From contig CAUJLY010000001.1 in NCBI GenBank assembly GCA_963281155.1, positions 8,370,001 through 8,434,000 on the forward strand: a DNA stretch of 64,000 nucleotides. Reading direction: 5' to 3'. The notes beneath the pieces were generated by a model that was not told the origin of the DNA, did no database searches, and saw only the letters and a list, made by a program, of their open reading frames with translations. Source of the DNA: Rhabditophanes sp. KR3021. Lineage: Eukaryota > Nematoda > Chromadorea > Rhabditida > Alloionematidae. Both the position numbers and the translations under genes were made by a program. Of this stretch, positions 49,332 through 60,156 are shown piece after piece (within the stretch, counting starts at the first letter, position 1; every line of letters starts with the position of its first letter).

Positions 49332-51004
49332 TCAAACGACTTCATCCAAATCAAGTTGCTTTAGCATTAAAGATCCTCCAACTCCTTTGTCCACTAAATT
49401 CTTGAACACAATCTCCCCATTTACCTTGAACATATCAAAAGAATGAGATTTTATTTTAAAAAATCCCTTCTAAAAAATAATATAAAATTATTATTTGAAA
49501 AGATAAAAAATGGATATTTATTATCGCAGTTTGTAATACGATATAATGCCATTTGGTATTACAAAAACAATACTTGTATTTTTGATTCAGACATGTGACG
49601 TTTAACAAACAATATCACTCACTTAGCCTTTTTAAACACAAAAATAATAATATTATTTGTGAAAATAAAAGCATTTTTATACCGAATTTAAGGAAACACT
49701 ACCACTAAATAATAATGCAAAGTTCAAAAGATAATACCTACGGGAATATTATGTACTTAATGGTAATAAATTGCATCGTTACATCGTACTCATCCTGCTT
49801 TCAATAACATTTTTTTAATCAAAAAGACATCACTTAACCTTTTTTAATAAATTTTGGGATCCTGTGGCTGTTGTACAGCTGATGATGCCATCAGCTCCTT
49901 CGATTTTTCCAAATTCGAATACAACATTCATTAAGGTAGCAGCAATTCCGCAACGAGCCTTTAAAAATAACCTTAATTATTTGATTAACATCTCCAAATT
50001 TACCATGGCCGGAGAGACACAAATCACATCTAATTTCAATAACTTTTCAATTTCTTTTGGCAACAAATGTTCATAATTAGTATCTATAGTTGCCACAAAG
50101 GTAGCAATTTTGTTTGCTTTATCAGACTTGTAGTCACAACGTTCATACTCTAAACAAAGCAATTTTATTTAGTTAATCATAATGATTGTCCTTCCCAATT
50201 AGGTGCATATTCACAATTATAACTCTACACAAGTACACTACGACTTACCTAAAGTGAAATCAACTTTGTCACTGGTATCATCAACTTCAGACACTTTGTT
50301 GTCACATTTTTTGTGATGAATAGAGTTTAGACAGATGGCAATTAGTTTGTTGGAGGAGTCGTGGACTAGGATGGAGACGTTGTCGTTTAGGCATTCAGTT
50401 AGAATGTCACTAAAGAAGTCTTCTAGTTCCCATTCTTGGCAATCGAGGTTGTTGGTGATTGGTTCGTGGATCCGGAACACGTCCATCATGAAATCGTAGA
50501 TTTTGGCTCTGTCGCTTTCAGTGGCTTGAGTGAAAGTTAGGTTGTGTGGAGTTGAAGCGGAGTTAAGGGAAGCTAGGTAGTGGTGGCGTCTTTGATTACC
50601 CTCGTCGTAAACTTTCTGGTCCTCTGGAATAGTATCAAAGGAAGCTCCTAATATCTTAGCCTTTGTAAAAAGATACTCCGAAGTTTCCTTTGCAAAAGAT
50701 TCCGAAAAAGACTTAACTTGATGCCAAGAAATATTTTTAACATTCTTAAGTCTATCCATTTTATCAAAAGAAGAAGTTCCAATAAGACCTATCAAAAGAA
50801 AAGTTTAAAACAGAAATAAAAAATATATATAACAAATATACCCCTGTTCGCGTACCTTCTCACGACACAAAAGAAACACAACCACATATTTTCTCCCGAA
50901 CTAATCCACAAAACCAAGCTATCAAATCCACACACACTTAAACCAATTCTTTCTTTCCTTTGTGGTAGTATCTCTTTTGTGACACAAAAGGAGTGTCCGA
51001 ACAT
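49332..51004 (-). CDS. GNAT-fold N-acetyltransferase (AANAT-like)
   Basis: Exons 50788-50249, 50149-50004, 49958-49839 and 49469-49332, plus a possible first exon 51004-50842. With the first exon: 368 residues. Starting instead at the ATG at 50759: 304. The GNAT domain opens LTFTQATESDRAKIYDFMMD and VFRIHEPI, followed by SILVHDSSNKLIAICLNS. The acetyl-CoA-binding block is ARCGIAATLMNVVFEF, in the place of the family's 'R..GIA..L', and the end SQNLLKKKGFFKIKSHSFDM corresponds to the 'S..s..L..k.GF' strand of arylalkylamine-type acetyltransferases. 'VFRIHEPITN' is typical of invertebrate AANATs, which acetylate monoamines. The first exon encodes a Cys/Trp-rich stretch and is uncertain; the phase fits but the donor GTATAT is weak. 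Confidence 0.78.
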
Positions 51005-51309
51005 TCACCCTACACAATAGCTCTCTCCTACAATAATTTCTTATATGCTTTCGATATGCACTTGATAATGAAACATGTATCTACTTCAGTATAATATCAT
51101 ATGTATACTAATGTTATGGATGTCTTTTACTCCACCAACCAATTTGTATCTCATTTTTTTGATACTCATTGTGATAAATATAAGTGTATATTTTTCTAAA
51201 TGGTACTTGATAGTTTGTTAGTTACACATTCTACTTGGCGCCCGTTAATGCATATAGATGTGTGTTTATAAATAGGATATGAAAATGATGTTGTCAATAT
51301 GCATATGTA

Positions 51310-51348
51310 TTACATTTCATCACCACCGCCGCCACCATCTTCTTCTGG
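51310..51348 (-). other. Orphan terminal-exon candidate (minus)
   Basis: After a good acceptor CACTTTAG the minus strand reads PEEDGGGGGDEM and stops, a 39-nt phase-0 exon. The GC-rich glycine/acid codons stand out from the AT-rich surroundings, which argues for coding. No upstream exon of the same gene could be identified; the host gene may have long introns spanning 51.4 kb onward. Confidence 0.3.
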
Positions 51349-51446
51349 CTAAAGTGAGAGATGATAGGTTGGAGTGGCAAAACCAAACTGACAATAAACA
51401 AATATCAATACCAAAAAATCATTTTCATTTTATTTTTATTCACTAG

Positions 51447-51636
51447 ATGTGTCTCGTCCACTCTTGCCGACGTTGGTAAGACTTATTTTCAATTATATTA
51501 AATATCCACTTCAAATAAACAATCTAATTAAGTGCTGATTTTCGTTTTGTTCATGACAACTTAATTTAATCATTGTATGACTACCATTTATAGTCGAATA
51601 GACTTGGCTGAACTTCTAACCTTGCCCGAGGGGGAA
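51447..51636 (+). other. Orphan exon pair candidate (plus)
   Basis: Two short segments bounded by consensus splice sites: 51447-51475 (CACTAG / GTAAGA) and 51594-51636 (TTTATAG / GTAAAC). Joined, they read MCLVHSCRRC and then RIDLAELLTLPEGE. The second piece resembles the 'LP.GEDLNEW' approach of MOB-family proteins, but the expected next exon was not found, so this is weak. Confidence 0.2.
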
Positions 51637-52029
51637 GTAAACATTTGTTTTTTAATTAATTAGAAATTACCCAATAATCAAAGTGATTCTTATTTTATTC
51701 AACAAATAGACACAAATACCAATATCCGAATCATTTATGACTGGTACAAGAGAGAGAGTGTGTTTAGAAAAGACTTTTATAAAATGTAATGAAGTAAGTT
51801 GTTGTTGAAGAGAGATGTTTCTTTATATGTTGATGTCCTTATTAGAAAAAAGATGTTCGATGATGATTTTAGTTAATTTGGAAGGTATGTACTTAAATGA
51901 AGAAGAAAATTGACTGTTCATATAATTGAGTTCATGGGTGTGGTTTTTTGACCAAAGGAATTGTAAACTGCTGGAATTTTAAATGTATCAGTAAGCATCA
52001 AAATATAGATGGAATTTGATAAGAGTCTC

Positions 52030-52458
52030 TTACATGCGTTCGTACGAATCAGAAAAGCCATTGAAGGTTGTGCGGGCAACTCTTTTAGGCTCATTGAATG
52101 GTAAGTCTTGGTGGATGTTGGGGAGAGAGTTTGGGGTGACTTCAAGGTTGCCGTACCCAAGATTTCTGCAACAGTACAACTGTAGTTCTTGTGAATGACA
52201 GTTACCACTGCAGCATTTCATGGTGATGCTATTTTTGTCATTTATGCGGCCGAAGGTTCTTACAAGTGGATCAGCATTAAGTGTTATTTGAGCACACTGA
52301 ACCTTATCCAAATCTCCACACACTTGTCTTAGTCGTCCAATGAAACGGGAACCACAAGTAGCTGCGTCGACTAAGAAATCTTGAGAGGAGATGACGAGCG
52401 CAAGGCATAGACACCCCCAAATATGGGTAAGTCTCCAATTGCTATAAAAGATCACCAT
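52030..52458 (-). CDS. Insulin-like peptide precursor
   Basis: One open exon gives 142 residues. A hydrophobic leader (WGCLCLALVISS) is followed by a B-chain-like segment ATCGSRFIGRLRQVCGD (insulin pattern C..........C) and, ~45 residues later, an A-chain signature CC-SGN-C-HSQELQLY-C, which fits C-C-x3-C-x8-C exactly. An additional Cys in each chain (VQC after the B chain, YCC at the A-chain end) suggests a fourth disulfide, as in many nematode insulins. The connecting segment has a basic FGRINDK site rather than an obvious dibasic pair. A 45-residue tail rich in Pro/Asn follows the A chain, which is unusual. The TAA after ERM may instead be skipped by splicing at CAT/GTAAGA. An upstream acceptor TTTTAG near 52500 could add a leader exon. 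Confidence 0.82.
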   Translation of the reverse strand: MVIFYSNWRLTHIWGCLCLALVISSQDFLVDAATCGSRFIGRLRQVCGDLDKVQCAQITLNADPLVRTFGRINDKNSITMKCCSGNCHSQELQLYCCRNLGYGNLEVTPNSLPNIHQDLPFNEPKRVARTTFNGFSDSYERM

Positions 52459-55400
52459 ACTTCCTGCTGTCTCCAAATAAAGTAACAAAGGTACTAAGTC
52501 TCTAAAAGAAAAGTAAAAAATTATCAAAAACCCACAAATAAATCCACAACAAGAGTTTTAAATATTTATAGGTCTTTCCGATTAATACTAAAATATCTCT
52601 ACATCTTGATATGAGAGGAGAATCTGTTAATGTAAAGGTGGGACAAGAGCACTTCAGGCTCAATCTCCCCTCCTACATGTTTACTCCACAGTTATAAAAA
52701 ATACTGAGCAAGGTAGCTCATTAGTGCAAATATGGAATTATACGCGTATTTATATATAAATTTAGTTTGTCCCTTTGGTGGAGGAAATCACGAAGTAGTA
52801 GAAGAAATGAGGTGGGTGCTTTGTCGGTAATAATTAAAGAGTGTGTGAATAATTAGGAATGTAAGTAAGTGGAACTCTCGTAAAGGAGGGCAAAATCTCA
52901 TTCCCAAACTCTTTTTTTGACACCACAAAGATATGGTAATGAAAAAAAAGGGTAAAAATAGTTTTGTTATTTTGAATAGTCAAAGAACTATTTTTTGCCG
53001 TTTACGTCAAAGAGAGACCTATGATCATAGGAGACCACAAAACAACACAATCTCCCCTTGCAGAAACCATATAATGGCATAGGATAGGGTATGAAGAACA
53101 AACAGATTACGAGTGAATGGCACCATACACCTTAATCTATGAGAAGCATGCCTTGATATAGCATTTGGTTGATTACGATGAGGTAAGAAAAGTCACGGAA
53201 ATCTCTTATTTGGTTAATGACTTTATATTCTTGATAAATGACAAGAAGTGGGAAATTGAATGAATTTATTGTTTTGACTAAAACGAGTACTCTTGGAATG
53301 GCAACCTTTGTGAGTCATTACTTTTAAAATATTAAGTCAAGTTGTTCCTATTGTATGCTTCCTTTCTTCGGATGAAGTACTAAGAAAGTCAAACAAACAA
53401 TAAATATGCATTCTAATTTGTATTTTTTGTCAAAAATATAAAGAATAGAAGTTAAAAGGCTCGTAGGTTCAGATCAAAAGAAAGACAATAAGTCTAAATT
53501 ATCACGCAATCCCAATTTCTGTCTTTTGTGTGAATGTAAAAAAGAAACATTTGATAAAGGACAAATTATATTGAAATTAAAGAAATGGTTCTAAATATAT
53601 GTATCTTTTACGTAAGTAATATCATAAAGAATAGTGTCAAAAAAAGGGTGGATAGTATTTTATGTAAAAATCACACAAAAGACAGTTTAGGCTAAATTGG
53701 CAAGACGTCAGCAGTTTCGGGGTGTCAAGATTAATTGTTGACAACTATATTTGCTTGTTAATTGGTAGTATTTGTGTCACGTAGAAAAAAGTGAGCAAAT
53801 ATAGCCATATTGTCTACGATATCTTGTCATAATACTCTATAGTAAAAGAAAACTTATCAATCACATTACAATTAGTGGCAAAATGAAAAACAATCTGGAT
53901 TTGGTTTATGTCAACAGATTATGTCATTACATCATCATATGCCCCAATTAAAGGTTGAGTTGGTTCTCATGAGAATGATTTCATTTAAGTTTTTGAAATT
54001 TTATATTTTTAAAAACATCACTCTTGTTTTTATATTAATAAGACTTTTTTTGTTCAAAAGGGCATTTCATTTGATGGAAACAAACGTAATTGCTTCTTTT
54101 TTTATTTACCAAGGGATTTATTAAGGATGGCAAATATCATCAGACTGCTTAATTATAATTTAAAGGTTATCAGTCGTGTCTTTGTTCCGTCACTGGTTCT
54201 GAAAGTTATCACACTCCTTGCAGCATTTTTTTTGGTAGTTGATGATGTCAGAGAAGTTTTGTGCTGAGCGAAAAAATAAATTCTCCCAAAGTGGTAATTA
54301 ATGGTAACCTTTGATTATGAAAACTTGGATTCCGAGAATTTTTGGCTATCTAATTAGGACATTTATAAATGGCAGTGCTTTTTTTGAGCACATTTGCACG
54401 CAAATGACATGTTTCGCTTTTATCTGAACTTTGAAAATATATAAAATTGCTAGTTTTATCTTTCAACGTATATTTAGCCTCAATTATCAAAACCACAAAT
54501 ATTCTTCTCTACAAATGAACAAAAAAAGTAAACTGTCTCGGCAATTGAATCCATCATTAAGGCCCACAAATATTCAGTTAAAAGGCAAATATATTTTGGT
54601 ATATGAAGATAATAAAGGGCTTTAATATTCTTTTTGTCCAACAATTCGGTAGTATTGAGGAAGGAAACATGGTTAGAATAGTCTTTTTCCTGGATAAGCG
54701 TTATGTTTCTTGGACCCTCTTTGGCAATAATTTGCGTTGTGGTAGTTTAGGAGATTGTATGTAAAAAAAGAACTTACTGGTGATGACATCTTTGGCCCCT
54801 TCATCTACTTTCAGAATTTTAGTACCACACAACCCATATACTAACTATCTACTTTTGGGCTCTTTCCTTTTTAAAATATGTCAAATCTTTTTTCCTCACA
54901 AAACCTTCACAACTTAAAGCATGCTCTCTTTTTACTAATTTTTATTTGACCACATCAAATAGTATAGGAGATTGTGGAGCGAGAAGTAGACACTGAGAGA
55001 GATTGTTATGCTAGGAATATGCAAGACTATATAATGTTTCTTTCACTTTATTTCATTGCTTCCAAATGTTTGGGCACAAAGAATGTTTCATAAGATGGCA
55101 TGACTATTGGCCTGTACTTTTTCCTCCTCTCAAAATAAGTTTTTGGGTATTGGTTAGAAAAGCTGCTTTACTTTACAAAAAAATAAACATCCCAAACTAG
55201 TAATAAGTTATTTTAAAAAGTTGTTATTTACCACACAACCAACTCATTATCCTCATTATTTGCTTTATTTGGTCCAATCCACTTTTAATAAACTTATCTA
55301 TCTCCCTCCAAACAACCATAACTTTCATTTGTTTCCTTTTCCTCAAACCTCATCTAATTTCATGCCATTTAAAGATAATATTTTCAACGTTATTAAAAGC

Positions 55401-55573
55401 CATAACATTTTTGTTTCATAATAATTGGATTGAAAATGGGGCTGTGTGGGACAATAATTCAAATCATTTCATTCATTCATTTGATAAACTGGCACACACA
55501 CATCCCATCTTTCCTCTTCAGCTGTAAATTTTTTTTATATTTCAGTAAATATACTTTTTATTAATCTCTAAAA
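52459..55573. other. 3.1 kb intergenic; nothing recognised
   Basis: AT-rich region upstream of the insulin-like gene (minus) and of the 89-aa gene (plus), hence probably promoter DNA for both. Short open stretches (53921-54124, 54431-54625, 55221-55421) are low-complexity. Confidence 0.4.
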
Positions 55574-56237
55574 ATGGCCGGAAGTGCTGAAGCTGCTGTA
55601 TGTTTGACTTAAACTAAAAATCTTATTTTGTTATCTCCATTATAGAAGTCTCTTTTTGACACCGTCTTCAATAAGACCAAAGAAGTTGTTAACAATGCAG
55701 GCATGTTTATATCTTTTAACAACTATTTTTAATCTTTAACTTCTATTTTAGCTGACACAACAAAGGGATTGGCTAATGTAAGTTAGGAACAAAATAAATG
55801 TTTTTGTTTCCGAAAAGTTAAAGAGAGTACAAAGTCTTAATTCGATATTAGTTTGATTGATCATGATAAATTGGTGGTATTTTGTGGTTGAAGTACGAAC
55901 AACTATTTATACTATCAAATACTTTGATTTAAAGCAATTTATTTTGAACTACTTTATTTGAACAAAAATAAGGTTGTTCCATTAAAAATGAATGAATCCA
56001 AAATTAAGTTGATACAAATAATAAACATTAAATGCCCTTTATGACCCATCATTTTATTTAAAAATTACTTAGGTCATGTATGAAAATGTAGCCAAAATAA
56101 TTCCTGGTCAAGGTAACAATCCTGCTAATGTAGATCCAAATGCTGCACCAGTTGGAGAAGGAGTTGGTGGGGGAGTAATCAAGCTCCAGGACCAGGACAA
56201 CCAGGCTATGGAGGAATTTAAGAATGTTGAGTGTTGA
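55574..56237 (+). CDS. Small synuclein-like amphipathic-helix protein (89 aa)
   Basis: Four exons: 55574-55597, 55646-55700, 55752-55777 and 56073-56237. Intron 2 uses a GC donor (GCAG/GCATGT) with a TTTTAG acceptor; phase and protein sense require it. The first ~48 residues (MAGSAEAAKSLFDTVFNKTK, EVVNNAADTTKGLANVMYEN) form an 11-residue-periodic amphipathic helix with KTKEVV and TTKGLA units. These recall synuclein 'KTKEGV' repeats, LEA and perilipin helices. A Pro/Asn/Gly-rich hydrophilic tail follows. No signal peptide or membrane helix. A membrane- or lipid-droplet-associated, or stress-protective, role is an inference. Near 56170 a GGGGG run separates two plausible tails: the annotated frame ends KNVEC, while the other frame reads NQAPGPGQPGYGGI, which looks more protein-like. 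A one-base indel is therefore possible. Confidence 0.6.
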
Positions 56238-56723
56238 TTTGTTTTTTGTATGGCACTGAATAAGTCTTTAAAGTGAACTTCATTATTTAGTCATTTCTTT
56301 AAACATCCCAAAAACAAGCTCTATATTCTTTCAATAAAATGTTTCCAAGTCATCAAGTTGTGTGTTTTAAAAATAAAAAGTAAACAAAGTGTGTGTCTGC
56401 ATCTTAAAGACATATTTTTTGCAAATACCACTGTATAAAGTGAAAAAATGTTCATCTAAAGGTAAACCAAGGGACGTAGCTATCTTATCAAATTTAAAGA
56501 AAATAAATAATTGATGATTGTATAATAAGATAATGACCCCTAAGATATGTATCGTTGTCCACTATTTTTGTTATTACTTATCACTATGAATAGGAAAATA
56601 ATATATAAAGAATTGGCTAATGAAAGATGACAGATGTTAATAAAAAAGTATAAGGAAACCGCCACTCACCCAACATTTGTCAGCTTTTATATTTTGTCTG
56701 ATGTTTTCTTTTTGATTTTATAG

Positions 56724-56820
56724 AAAGCCGAATACATTTGGTATGCTGCAGAATGTTATCAAAACATCTAAAAAAGATCTTCCACCATCAGCATTCAAAA
56801 GATACAGATTACAAAAATAA
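56724..56820 (+). other. Orphan terminal-exon candidate (plus)
   Basis: After the acceptor TTTTATAG at 56723 a frame reads KPNTFGMLQNVIKTSKKDLP then PSAFKRYRLQK and stops at 56820. The basic, aromatic C-terminus looks like a real protein end. I found no upstream exon with a matching phase, so the gene is not modelled. The rest of 56238-57121 shows nothing else. Confidence 0.25.
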
Positions 56821-57121
56821 ATTTGTCAAAGACAAATCGTATTTATGGGTGAAAAACATGATACTTGTCCATTCATTAACATTAGTACTTTCAAAGATGT
56901 CAGCTCGCTCTTAGGTATAATTGATAGACGCGCTAATGGCATCTGTTGTTCAACTTGACATTTATCATATGCAATAGGTTTTGTTGAGTCGTTAAAAAAT
57001 GAGATGTCGTTGACTATTAATTATTTGTGTTTACCTTTTTGCAATTATTTTTGCAATTTTATTAATTGGGTCTTGTTTACTAACTTTTGCAACTTTTATT
57101 ATATTTGATTTTTTAGTTGAT

Positions 57122-59137
57122 ATGAGTAGAAAGGACGATTCGAAGATTATTTTAGTTACTGGAGGAGTAATTTCGGGAGTTGGGAAAGGGATCATTTCAT
57201 CATCGTTAGGAGTTTTGCTCAAGGCCAATGGGTACGGTGTTTCAGCCATCAAAATCGACCCCTACATCAACATAGATGCCGGAACTTTTTCACCTTTCGA
57301 ACACGGGGAAGTCTTTGTTCTCGACGATGGAGGAGAAGTCGATCTTGATCTCGGAAATTATGAATGTTTCCTGAATGTACGTTTGACGCGTGATAATAAT
57401 ATTACTACTGGAAAGATTTACCAAGAAGTGATCCAAAATGAACGGCGAGGACATTACTTGGGAAAGACTGTCCAGACTATTCCGCACATTACTGATGCCA
57501 TCAGTGATTGGATTGATCGAGTTGCCAAAATTCCTGTGGATGGAACTGAAAAACAGCCGCATGTTTGTGTCGTTGAGCTTGGCGGGACTGTCGGGGATAT
57601 TGAAGGTAAATTTGAGAAAGTCAAGTTCGATGACTAGACACACTTGACCCCACATTTTCTTTGTACTTGAAAGTATTCTAAAGTCAATATGAAGTTGACT
57701 CACTTGGGGACGTATATTTAATAATAACTTTGCAGGTATGCCTTTCTTAGCTGCTTTCGAAAAGTATGCAATGCCCAAAATGAAGGGGCGCGTCATGATT
57801 GTCCACGTTTCCTTGATCATTGACCCCAAAAGCACTGGCGAACCAAAGACTAAGCCGATGCAGAACAGTCTCAAGAAATTACGTGGAAACGGACTCCATC
57901 CAGATTTGATCATCTGCCGCAGTGAAAGACCAATATCTACAGATTTGAAAAGCAAGATCAGTGGGTTCGGTCATGTCGAGCCTACTCAAGTCGTTGGAGT
58001 TCACGATTGCAAAAGTGTTTACCAGGTTCCATTGCTCCTGGATCAGCAAAATGTTGTCCAACTCATAAAAACCACTTTGAATCTTCCACATCTATCTCCA
58101 CAAACCAGAGCAGCTGCTATTCCTAACATGGCTCAATGGTTCAAATTTACTGAAATCATTGGCGACTTTGAGTTAACTGCCAAAGTAGCGCTTGTCGGCA
58201 AATACATCAAGATCAAAGATGCGTATGCTTCTGTTAACAAAGCTCTTGAACACGCTGCTACTCACGCCAAGAGAAATTTGAAAATCATCTATGTCAATGC
58301 CGAAGCTTTAGAGGACACTGCCACAACCAAGGAAAGAGATGAAGCATGGGCTGCTATCAAGGATTGTCAAGCTATTATTGTTCCAGGTGGCTTTGGAAAC
58401 CGTGGAATTGAGGGAATGATCAATGTTTGCAAGTATGCGCGTCAAAACAAGGTACCTTTCTTAGGAGTTTGTTTGGGCATGCAATGTGCTGCGATTGAAT
58501 TTGCTAGGAATGTTTGTGGCATTGAGAAGGCCAATTCCTCTGAATTTGATAGTACTATTCCTTTTGACAAGCAAGTCGTCATTGATATGCCTGAACACGT
58601 TGGGGAAAATGTCGAGATGGGGGGAACAATGAGATTAGGGCTCAGGACCACTGTTTTCCTTACTGATAATTGCAAACTACAGAAGCTTTACAAGAACGAT
58701 ATTATTGAAGAAAGGCATCGTCACAGATACGAAGTCAATCCAACTTTGGTACCAATGTTGTCTGAAGCCGGAATGTTGTTTATCGGAATGGGAGTGGATG
58801 AATCTAATGAATTCAATAACATTCCCAGAAAAGCGAATCCGCTAAGAATTTAATTGACTTAGCTTCTGCTTATCGTCACAGCAATCTTCTTCAAACTATC
58901 AGAGAATTATGTTCTCATGGTGTTTCTAAAAGAGCTGTTCGTATGGAAGTGATAGAATTAGAAGAGCATCCTTACTTCGTTGGGTGTCAATATCACCCCG
59001 AATACCTTACTCACCCAATTACTCCATCTCCTCCATTTCTGGGCTTATTGCTTGCAGCTTCCGATCAACTTAAGGATTTTCTCTCGGGAGAAAGAATTCC
59101 ATCCCCTATCAAATCACTTTCTATCAATGAAAATTAA
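57122..59137 (+). CDS. ctps-1: CTP synthase (apparent frameshift near the 3' end)
   Basis: Exons 57122-57605 and 57736-59137. The enzyme makes CTP from UTP, ATP and glutamine. The synthase domain starts [20 protein letters not shown] (P-loop) with [34 protein letters not shown] and [11 protein letters not shown]. The glutamine amidotransferase domain has [20 protein letters not shown] (nucleophile Cys) and QYHPEYL (His/Glu). The frame is open to [19 protein letters not shown], then hits TAA at 58851. The remaining domain ([20 protein letters not shown]...) is in the -1 frame, and that frame is open back to before the stop. One missing base in an A run near 58830 would explain it. Relative to human CTPS there is an insertion of ~45 residues between GVDES and RMEV. 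A trans-splice-like TTTTAG lies 5 nt before the ATG. Confidence 0.9.
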
Positions 59138-59254
59138 ATAATATTTACAACAAAAAAGTTGGTTAATACAAACAAAAACATTAAACTAATTAATATTTAA
59201 AGTCCTTTATTAACTTCAACAACTATTATATTTATATATTTTAATAAATTCAAT

Positions 59255-59837
59255 TTACTTCCCCAACTTCCCAGCCAACCAATCTAACCCCTCGTACAAA
59301 CCTTCCCCATTCGTAGCACAAGTCGCCTGAATATACCATTGCCTTAGATTCAGTTTGTTAAGGCCGAGTTTATCGGTAATTTCCGAAGCAGACATAGCAT
59401 TAGGCAAATCTTGTTTGTTGGCAAAGATGAGAAGGATAGAATCGCGAAGGTCACCTTCACTCAGCATTCGTTGCAATTCATCTCTGGACTCTTCGATACG
59501 ATCTCTGTCGTTGCTGTCGATGACGAAAATTAAAGCTTGAGTGTCTTGGTAGTAATGTCTCCAGAGTGGACGGATTTTGTCTTGACCGCCGACGTCCCAT
59601 ACAGTGAAGGATATGTTGTTGTAATCAACTGTCTCCACATTAAAACCTAAATGTGGCGTTGTTAAAAGATAGTTAAAAGATACATTTACCGATTGTGGGA
59701 ATAGTCGTTACGATCTCACCCAGTTTTAACTTGTACAGAATTGTGGTCTTGCCGGCAGCATCCAATCCAACCATGAGAATCCTCACATTTTTCTTGCTAA
59801 AAATGCGGTTGAATAAACTGGATATTGTCAATCCCAT
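59255..59837 (-). CDS. arf-3: ADP-ribosylation factor, class II (ARF4/5 type)
   Basis: Exons 59837-59690 and 59646-59255, giving 179 residues. ARFs are small GTPases that recruit COPI and other coats at the Golgi. N-terminus [13 protein letters not shown] (myristoylated Gly2, amphipathic helix; the MGLT.SSLF. pattern is that of ARF4/5 rather than ARF1). Nucleotide-binding motifs: GLDAAGKT (P-loop), PTIGFNVETV (switch 1), [16 protein letters not shown] (switch 2), ANKQDLPNA (NKxD) and [17 protein letters not shown]. Full length and intact. A TTTAG acceptor 10 nt upstream of the ATG suggests trans-splicing. It ends tail-to-tail with CTP synthase 117 nt away. The C. elegans symbol is by class analogy. 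Confidence 0.93.
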
Positions 59838-60156
59838 TGTATTTAATCTAAATTAAAGTTAATTATAATAAGTTGGCTATTTATAAAAGAAATGCGAGGA
59901 CGTGTAACATTTCCATATATTCACCACCAAAGACTTCCCAATGCAACGTATCACATATCGAGGAAACGTTTGATATTTTATTCAAATTATGTCAACCATC
60001 TTTTCGTTGCGAGGTTTATTTGGAGAGGAAAAGATTGATGTGTATCAATATTAATTAGATTTAAATAATTTGATAAATTAAATAGACTTATTTAAAAAAT
60101 AGAAATGATAGAAAAAAATTTAATTGTTTTTATTTACAATTATTTATTCAGACAGA

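Larger units (their letters stand above)
51005..52029. other. Intergenic with isolated exon-like fragments
   Basis: Between the GNAT and insulin-like genes. Mostly AT-rich. Three short exon-like pieces, one minus and two plus, are listed separately. The insulin-like gene may continue here: GTAAGA after its codon 142 and TTCCAG at 51967 would form a good intron. Confidence 0.4.

Noticed and set aside
51653..51672. AATTACCCAA resembling part of the nematode SL1 leader
   Set aside because: Only ten bases match and the following splice donor and Sm-site layout of an SL RNA gene is missing.
57290..57955. 221-codon minus-strand open frame over CTP synthase
   Set aside because: Shadow of the conserved plus-strand coding sequence; no family resemblance and it spans the plus-strand intron.
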